Source: Bacteroidota bacterium (lineage in GTDB: Bacteria > Bacteroidota > Bacteroidia > B-17B0 > Aurantibacillaceae). Taken from it: a DNA stretch of 57,543 nucleotides. Below are positions 52,878 through 57,543 of the stretch, in pieces (within the stretch, counting starts at the first letter, position 1; the number at the start of each line of letters is the position of its first letter). The DNA lies in the NCBI GenBank assembly GCA_947487905.1, contig CANLAV010000003.1:1-57543 (forward strand), given 5' to 3'. Position numbers and translations under genes: made by a program. A model generated the notes under the pieces. It worked only from the letters and a program-made list of their open reading frames with translations, was not told the DNA's origin and did no database searches.

Positions 52878-53828
52878 ATGTCATCTCAAACTGAACATAT
52901 CAAATGCCTTATCATAGGCTCTGGACCTGCGGGTTATACAGCTGCTATTTATGCAGCTCGCGCTGATTTAAAACCAATTGTTTATACTGGATTAACACCT
53001 GGTGGACAATTAACTGAAACCACTGAAGTGGATAATTTTCCAGGTTATCCTAAAGGAGTTACAGGACCTGTATTAATGGAAGATCTAAAAACGCAAGCTG
53101 AACGCTTTGGTACACAAGTTAGATTTGGCCTAGCAACAAAAGCTGATTTAACATCAAACCCAAAACGTATTTGGATTGATGAAACCACCGAAATAACTGC
53201 CGATAGCGTTATTATTTCAACGGGTGCATCAGCAAAATGGTTAGGATTAGAAAATGAAACACGCTTACGAATGAATGCTGGCGGCGTATCTGCATGCGCA
53301 GTTTGCGATGGATTTTTTTACAAAGGTCAAGATGTGGTTATTGTTGGCGCTGGAGATACAGCTGCTGAAGAGGCAACTTATTTATCCAAACTTTGCAACA
53401 AAGTGTATATGATTGTTCGTAAAGGCGAAATGCGTGCTAGTAAAGCCATGCAAACGCGTGTTATTAATACACCAAACATTGAACTTATCTATAATAGTGA
53501 AACGCTTGATATATTGGGACAAGATGGTGTTGAGGGTGTGATTATAAAAAACACAACAACCAACGAAGAAAGAACATTAAAAGTATCAGGTTTTTTTGTA
53601 GCTATTGGACATAAACCAAACACTGATATTTTTGCAGGACAAATTGAGATGGATGAATTAGGCTACATAGATATAATTCCTGGTTCAACCAAAACAAAAT
53701 TAAAAGGTGTATTTGCAGTTGGAGATTGTGCTGATAAAACGTATCGTCAAGCTGTTACAGCTGCTGGAAGTGGTTGTATGGGCGCATTAGATGCTGAAAG
53801 GTATTTGGCAAGTGAAGGTATTCATTAA
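52878..53828 (+). CDS. trxB: Thioredoxin-disulfide reductase
   Basis: A 316-residue FAD enzyme that reduces thioredoxin with NADPH. FAD-binding GSGPAG is at 14-19, the redox pair C140-x-x-C143 in SACAVCDG, NADPH-binding GAGDTAAEEA near 156-165 and the C-terminal FAD contact GVFAVGDCAD. All parts are present. It has its own promoter and is followed by the MORN-like protein gene after 47 bases without a terminator. Confidence 0.96.
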   Translation: MSSQTEHIKCLIIGSGPAGYTAAIYAARADLKPIVYTGLTPGGQLTETTEVDNFPGYPKGVTGPVLMEDLKTQAERFGTQVRFGLATKADLTSNPKRIWIDETTEITADSVIISTGASAKWLGLENETRLRMNAGGVSACAVCDGFFYKGQDVVIVGAGDTAAEEATYLSKLCNKVYMIVRKGEMRASKAMQTRVINTPNIELIYNSETLDILGQDGVEGVIIKNTTTNEERTLKVSGFFVAIGHKPNTDIFAGQIEMDELGYIDIIPGSTKTKLKGVFAVGDCADKTYRQAVTAAGSGCMGALDAERYLASEGIH

Positions 53829-53875
53829 TCGCTACAATATAAGTATCATGTCGAAGAAGTTTAATTCAAAAAAAT

Positions 53876-54613
53876 ATGTCAAACTTCTTTAGATTCGCTT
53901 TACACATATTAGTTTTTAGTTCGTATTACGATGGATTAGCACAATCTATTTCAACTAAAAACGAAAACTCTAAATTATATAAGTCGGAGGAAGTATTAGA
54001 TGTTGATTATGGAATAACCATGTACAATCATTTAATTTTATCAATTGGCGGAGATTCGGTAAGATATACAAAAGACCATTTTAAAGTAAATGGTTGGAAA
54101 GAAGATTTGTATGAAAACGGATCTGTTTTGCATAAAGGATTTTATGTAGATGGCAAAATTAAAATTTTCAAAAACTATTATTTAAATGGTTCTATAGAAA
54201 GAAATTTCATTGAATTAGATTTAAATAAAAGTAAACTAGAACTATTTTACGAAGATGGAAAACAAAAATCAGTGATTTTATATTACCAAGGTAATTCACA
54301 AAATCAGTATGATTATTTCAGAAACGGCAATCCAGAATACATCGAAGAAAACGATAAACATCTTGAATTTTTATATAAAAGAAATTCATACTTCGAAAAT
54401 GGCATACCTGAATCGTTATTTGAGTTAATTGACAAAAAACAGAAACGATATTCAAAAAAAGAATTTTTTATAAATGGTAAATTAAAAGAAGAAGGCTTTA
54501 TGATTTTCAGGAAAGACATGAATGATTATCAAAAAGATGGGATTTGGAATTACTTTGATCAAGCAGGAAAATTAACTAACACAGAAACTTATTACAAAGG
54601 CGAATTATTATAA
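53876..54613 (+). CDS. MORN-like repeat protein (YwqK-type)
   Basis: A 245-residue protein. The N-terminus is a signal-like segment (FFRFALHILVFSSYYDGLAQ). The rest holds repeated strands such as YENGSVLHKGFYVDGK, YYLNGSIERNF, YFRNGNPEYIEEN and FFINGKLKEEGFM, each with the 'Y..G......G' pattern of MORN/YwqK repeats. Such proteins are often called antitoxins in databases without evidence. Probably periplasmic or on the outer membrane. Followed by a terminator. Confidence 0.78.
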   Translation: MSNFFRFALHILVFSSYYDGLAQSISTKNENSKLYKSEEVLDVDYGITMYNHLILSIGGDSVRYTKDHFKVNGWKEDLYENGSVLHKGFYVDGKIKIFKNYYLNGSIERNFIELDLNKSKLELFYEDGKQKSVILYYQGNSQNQYDYFRNGNPEYIEENDKHLEFLYKRNSYFENGIPESLFELIDKKQKRYSKKEFFINGKLKEEGFMIFRKDMNDYQKDGIWNYFDQAGKLTNTETYYKGELL

Positions 54614-54629
54614 ATAAAGTTGTTTAAAT

Positions 54630-54662
54630 AAAAAACATCCTAAAATAGTAGGATGTTTTTTA
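54630..54662 (+). terminator. Intrinsic terminator after the MORN-like gene
   Basis: Hairpin AAAACATCCTA / TAGGATGTTTT with loop AAATAG and a T run. Confidence 0.9.
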
Positions 54663-54690
54663 TTTAAATTATACAACTCTTAACTTCTTG

Positions 54691-54777
54691 CGGAGAAGGT
54701 GGGATTCGAACCCACGATACAGTTTCCCGTATACAAACTTTCCAGGCTTGCTCGTTCGACCACTCTGACACCTCTCC
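54691..54777 (-). tRNA. tRNA-Ser(GGA)
   Basis: The minus strand folds as a class II tRNA of 87 bases. Acceptor GGAGAGG pairs with CTTCTCC (one G-U), the anticodon stem CAAGC/GTTTG encloses loop CTGGAAA with anticodon GGA, the long variable arm is TACGG-GAAA-CTGTA, and the T arm reads GTGGGTTCGAATCCCAC. The discriminator is G and CCA is not encoded. It decodes TCC/TCT. It lies between the MORN-like gene and murB. Confidence 0.97.
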
Positions 54778-54845
54778 GTTTTTTTTGAGCAGCAAATGTA
54801 TTAAATAATTGGATAGCTTTTTGATTTTAATTTGAATAAATGAAT

Positions 54846-55862
54846 CTAAATAATATTCACTTCTCTTTCCAAATCAATTCCATATTTCTGTTTAACCGTT
54901 TCTAATACATGCGTTGATAAATCAAACATTTGATTCCCTGTTGCTGTTCCGTAATTTACGAGCACAAGTGATTGTAATTGATGAACACCTGCATCACCTA
55001 CTCTATAGCCTTTTAAACCTGCTTGTTCAATTAACCAACCTGCTGCTAATTTATAGTTTTTATTTTCTAATGCATAAGCAACTAAGTTTGGGAATTCATT
55101 TTTTAATCGCAAGTAAGTTGCTTCATCAACTTCCGGATTTTTAAAAAAGCTACCCGCATTCCCAATTTCTTTTGGATTAGGTAACTTACTACTTCTAATC
55201 GTTATAATGGCTTGAGCGATTGATTTAAGAGATAAATTACTCACTTGCATATTATCCAATTCTTGTTTAATAGCACCGTATTCGATTTGAAATGTTGGAA
55301 CTTTTGTCAAGCGAAATGTAACAGACGTAATGATAAACTGATTCTTTAACTGTCTTTTAAAAACACTTTCTCTGTAACCAAATTCACAATCTGGTTTAGT
55401 AAATGTTTTAAGTTGTCCCGTTGCTAATTCAACGGCTTCTAATTCAAAAAAAGTGTCTTTTATTTCTACACCATAAGCCCCAATATTTTGCATAGGACTA
55501 GCACCTGTGCAACCTGGAATAAGTGCTAAATTTTCGATACCACCATAATTTCTATCAATACACCACATGACGAATTCGTGCCATACAACGCCCGCAGCAC
55601 ATGTTACCCATACAAAGTCTGCATCTTCATTTATTTTCTCAATCCCCTTTAATTCATTTTTTATCACTAACGCATCCACGTTTTTTGTAAGCAATAAATT
55701 ACTTCCACCACCTAAAATGAAATGATTGTTTTTTTTAAATGAATCGCTCTCAATCAACTCAATAATTTGATTTACTGTGTTGACCTTAGCAAAAAATTTT
55801 GCATGTGATTCAATACCAAATGTATTTAAAGATTTTAAAGAGAAATTTGAAATGATTTCCAT
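54846..55862 (-). CDS. murB: UDP-N-acetylmuramate dehydrogenase MurB
   Basis: The second step of peptidoglycan precursor synthesis, reducing UDP-GlcNAc-enolpyruvate. A 338-residue FAD enzyme: SLKSLNTFGIESHAKF at the start, FILGGGSNLLL and LIPGCTGASPMQNIGAYG for FAD binding, GYRESVFK with the substrate-contacting Tyr-Arg, and GNAGSFFKNPEV with the catalytic Ser. The length is that of type I MurB, as in E. coli. A terminator for the upstream gene ends just before its ATG. Confidence 0.95.
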   Translation of the reverse strand: MEIISNFSLKSLNTFGIESHAKFFAKVNTVNQIIELIESDSFKKNNHFILGGGSNLLLTKNVDALVIKNELKGIEKINEDADFVWVTCAAGVVWHEFVMWCIDRNYGGIENLALIPGCTGASPMQNIGAYGVEIKDTFFELEAVELATGQLKTFTKPDCEFGYRESVFKRQLKNQFIITSVTFRLTKVPTFQIEYGAIKQELDNMQVSNLSLKSIAQAIITIRSSKLPNPKEIGNAGSFFKNPEVDEATYLRLKNEFPNLVAYALENKNYKLAAGWLIEQAGLKGYRVGDAGVHQLQSLVLVNYGTATGNQMFDLSTHVLETVKQKYGIDLEREVNII

Positions 55863-55870
55863 ACTATAAA

Positions 55871-55900
55871 AATAAAAAAAAGCCTTATGATAAGGCTTTT
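55871..55900 (-). terminator. Intrinsic terminator between the bacilliredoxin gene and murB
   Basis: On the minus strand AAAGCCTTA-TCA-TAAGGCTTT followed by eight T; the end is 8-10 bases from the murB ATG. Confidence 0.85.
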
Positions 55901-55942
55901 AGTTTGATTTACTTTTTAATAATGACTTGTTGGTAATGCGAA

Positions 55943-56353
55943 TTAACAAAATTCGTCATACACCATTTTCAAATGCTCAGAAATCATAGCTGCTGTGCGA
56001 CCTTCAATATTATGACGCTCAACAAAATGAACTAATTCACCATTCTTAAATAATGCAATGCATGGTGAAGATGGCGGATAAGGTGCAAAATGTTGTCTTG
56101 CTTGATTAACAGCATCTGTGTCAAACCCTGCAAAAACAGTTGTTAGTTTACTTGGTTTTTTTGCATGATCAAGGCTCATCTTAACGCCTGGACGACAAGC
56201 TCCTGCTGCACAACCGCAAACAGAATTTAAAACCATTAATACAGTTCCTTCATTTTTTAAAACTTCATCAACTTGTGCTGGTGTTGTTATATCTTCAAAA
56301 CCTGCGCTGACAAGTTCTGCTTTCATTGGTAATACGAGTGCTTCTGGATACAT
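55943..56353 (-). CDS. BrxA/BrxB-family bacilliredoxin (DUF1094)
   Basis: A 136-residue thioredoxin-fold protein. The active site is CGC at C46-C48 (LNSVCGCAAGACRPG), with C53 following, exactly the YphP/YqiW pattern. In bacilli these proteins remove bacillithiol from oxidised proteins. Whether this organism makes bacillithiol or another thiol is not shown in the window. An additional cysteine is the last residue (YDEFC). Confidence 0.93.
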   Translation of the reverse strand: MYPEALVLPMKAELVSAGFEDITTPAQVDEVLKNEGTVLMVLNSVCGCAAGACRPGVKMSLDHAKKPSKLTTVFAGFDTDAVNQARQHFAPYPPSSPCIALFKNGELVHFVERHNIEGRTAAMISEHLKMVYDEFC

Positions 56354-56416
56354 ATGTTTTTTATTTAAATTAATTTTCTGTAAAGGTATATACTTTTTTA
56401 ATAGTAAATCGTTTTT

Positions 56417-57043
56417 TTAAAATTTAGCTTGTAATCCAATTCCAAAATTAACGCCGCCACCTTTTAAATCTAAAATATCATTTGCTTGACTCGTGGAGTT
56501 GGTGAAATCTATGTTCGTATAATTATAATTTAAATACGATAAATTCACAAACATACCAACGTGATTTCCAAAATAGAAGCGTGGCTGTATATGAAAATCA
56601 AGGACTGATCCTCCACCATTTGCTTCTGTAATACTAGCATCTCGAGCCTCCCAATTTATTTGAGAATACCCAAGATTAAATCCTGCCAACATATCAAAAT
56701 GCTTCGTGCGAGCAAAGTGAACGTTTACGAAAATAGTGCCATCAAACGATTTTACAGATGGTTTATTTCCTATAATCGAATCCTTTTTCGTGAAATAATC
56801 AACCAATTGTACTTTTGCACCAAAGCCCAACCAATTTCTGATTCCACGCTCGTATTGCAAACTCAACGATTTATTGGCTGCCTTACTTGTGCTAGACAAA
56901 CTAGAGGAGTTTATTTTTGAAACGTAATCATATACGCCTAAGTCAGCTCCTGCTGAAATGACATTTGTACCACGCTCAAAACTTTTTTGTGCATTAACTT
57001 GAATTACATTCAATAGTAATGCTATTGCAATTATTTTTTTCAT
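56417..57043 (-). CDS. Outer membrane beta-barrel protein
   Basis: A 208-residue exported protein. The signal peptide covers about 1-19 (KIIAIALLLNVIQVNAQ). Strands such as NVISAGADLGVYDY, LSLQYERGIRNWLGFGAKVQL, FDGTIFVNVHFAR and a final FGIGLQAKF fit an 8-stranded barrel. No named family is recognised. It lies 14 bases after the OmpA-domain gene and may be cotranscribed. Confidence 0.75.
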   Translation of the reverse strand: MKKIIAIALLLNVIQVNAQKSFERGTNVISAGADLGVYDYVSKINSSSLSSTSKAANKSLSLQYERGIRNWLGFGAKVQLVDYFTKKDSIIGNKPSVKSFDGTIFVNVHFARTKHFDMLAGFNLGYSQINWEARDASITEANGGGSVLDFHIQPRFYFGNHVGMFVNLSYLNYNYTNIDFTNSTSQANDILDLKGGGVNFGIGLQAKF

Positions 57044-57057
57044 GGTTTAAATCTACT

Positions 57058-57543
57058 TTATTTTTGTGTAATTAAAAATTCAGTTCGTCTATTTTTTATT
57101 CGACCTGCATCAGTCGTATTGTCTCCAATAGGTTTACTCGAACCATATCCTTTTGCTAGAATACGTTTTCCATTGATTCCTTTTTCTTCCAAATACGCTT
57201 TTACAGTAAAGGCTCTATTAGCCGATAAAGCCTGATTTCCTGCAACGGATCCAACATTATCAGTATGTCCTTGTATCTCGATATGGATACCAGGATTGTC
57301 ATTTAAAAATTCGAGAAATGATTCTAAAACGACAAATGATTCTTTCGTTAGTTCAGCCGAATTGGTATTATAAGACAAATTATTAATAACAAATGAACTG
57401 CCTGTTTTTACTTCGTCTACTTCCATTCGGATAGGTTTTGGCGCAACCATATCAGATACACTTACGATCTTTGAACTAAAAGCATAATCATTTTTTTTAA
57501 TGGTAATTAATAAATCATCTTTCGATTTTACTTTAACAGCCGC
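57058..57543 (-). CDS. OmpA-domain protein, C-terminal part (5' end outside the window)
   Basis: The frame is open through the right edge, so only about 161 C-terminal residues are seen. The OmpA/MotB peptidoglycan-binding domain contains SFVINNLSYNTNSAELT, IEIQGHTDNVGS, NQALSANRAFTVKAYL and KGYGSSKPIGDN, with NRRTEFLI near the end. It anchors an outer-membrane protein or lipoprotein to peptidoglycan. An internal ATG at 57450 is not the true start, because coding-like sequence continues upstream without a stop. Confidence 0.9.
   Translation of the reverse strand, partial: AAVKVKSKDDLLITIKKNDYAFSSKIVSVSDMVAPKPIRMEVDEVKTGSSFVINNLSYNTNSAELTKESFVVLESFLEFLNDNPGIHIEIQGHTDNVGSVAGNQALSANRAFTVKAYLEEKGINGKRILAKGYGSSKPIGDNTTDAGRIKNRRTEFLITQK

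Noticed and set aside
53876-54613. Toxin-antitoxin system (YwqK-type 'antitoxin')
   Set aside because: The protein is a repeat protein with a signal-like N-terminus; there is no toxin gene beside it.
57058-57450. A complete short OmpA-domain gene starting at 57450
   Set aside because: Coding-like sequence continues in frame to the window edge without a stop, so this is the C-terminal part of a longer gene.

Overview
This 57.5 kb window is a chromosome segment from a low-GC member of the Bacteroidota, probably Flavobacteriales-like; the exact family cannot be told from the sequence. The evidence is a GldB-like gliding lipoprotein, type IX secretion (T9SS) sorting domains of types A and B, fused SecDF, the long form of GAPDH, DUF6089 and TolC-type envelope genes, an LptE homologue, and TAnnTTTG -7 promoter elements with no clear Shine-Dalgarno sites. 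There is no phage, transposon, integron or CRISPR array. Both tyrosine recombinases look like the housekeeping XerC and XerD.

Layout. 1-7 kb: a lipid-kinase fragment, tsaB, an HlyD/TolC efflux pair, a fatty acid desaturase, xerD, aroQ and a nitronate monooxygenase-like flavoprotein. 7-13.8 kb: a DUF6089 protein, rimO, and a translationally coupled methyltransferase-ZIP transporter-priA operon. 14-25 kb: recA, a possible structured RNA, small lipoproteins, nadE, gldB, a SprT-like metalloprotease, ssb, rlmD, rpsU, xerC and hpf. 25-37.5 kb: a VWA protein, a large fibronectin-type T9SS cargo, a thiolase, lptE, a TPR-like protein, secG, an FG-GAP T9SS cargo and secDF.

37.5-43.2 kb is the most interesting part. 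Five co-directional genes encode an MbnP-like protein, a di-haem MbnH-like peroxidase-family partner, a T9SS-tagged multicopper oxidase, a membrane-anchored or exported thioredoxin-fold protein and a T9SS-tagged YHYH-domain protein. No methanobactin genes are present. The set looks like an envelope and cell-surface copper/redox module built around a haem-enzyme/substrate pair whose relatives make a kynurenine copper site.

43.2-57.5 kb: yggS with DUF1015, a 1090-residue sortilin-like beta-propeller protein, an operon of 3-hydroxyacyl-CoA dehydrogenase, a pRiA4b ORF-3-like protein and GAPDH, then gcvH, a VanZ-like gene, trxB, a MORN-like repeat protein, tRNA-Ser(GGA), murB, a bacilliredoxin, a beta-barrel protein and a truncated OmpA-domain gene.

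Two window-wide patterns stand out. First, TAnnTTTG boxes sit 3-7 bases before several ATGs, implying leaderless mRNAs, and their TTG often creates a false upstream start. Second, three intrinsic terminators end 3-10 bases before the next gene's start codon. Coding regions were judged by reading translations and motifs; no database search was run.
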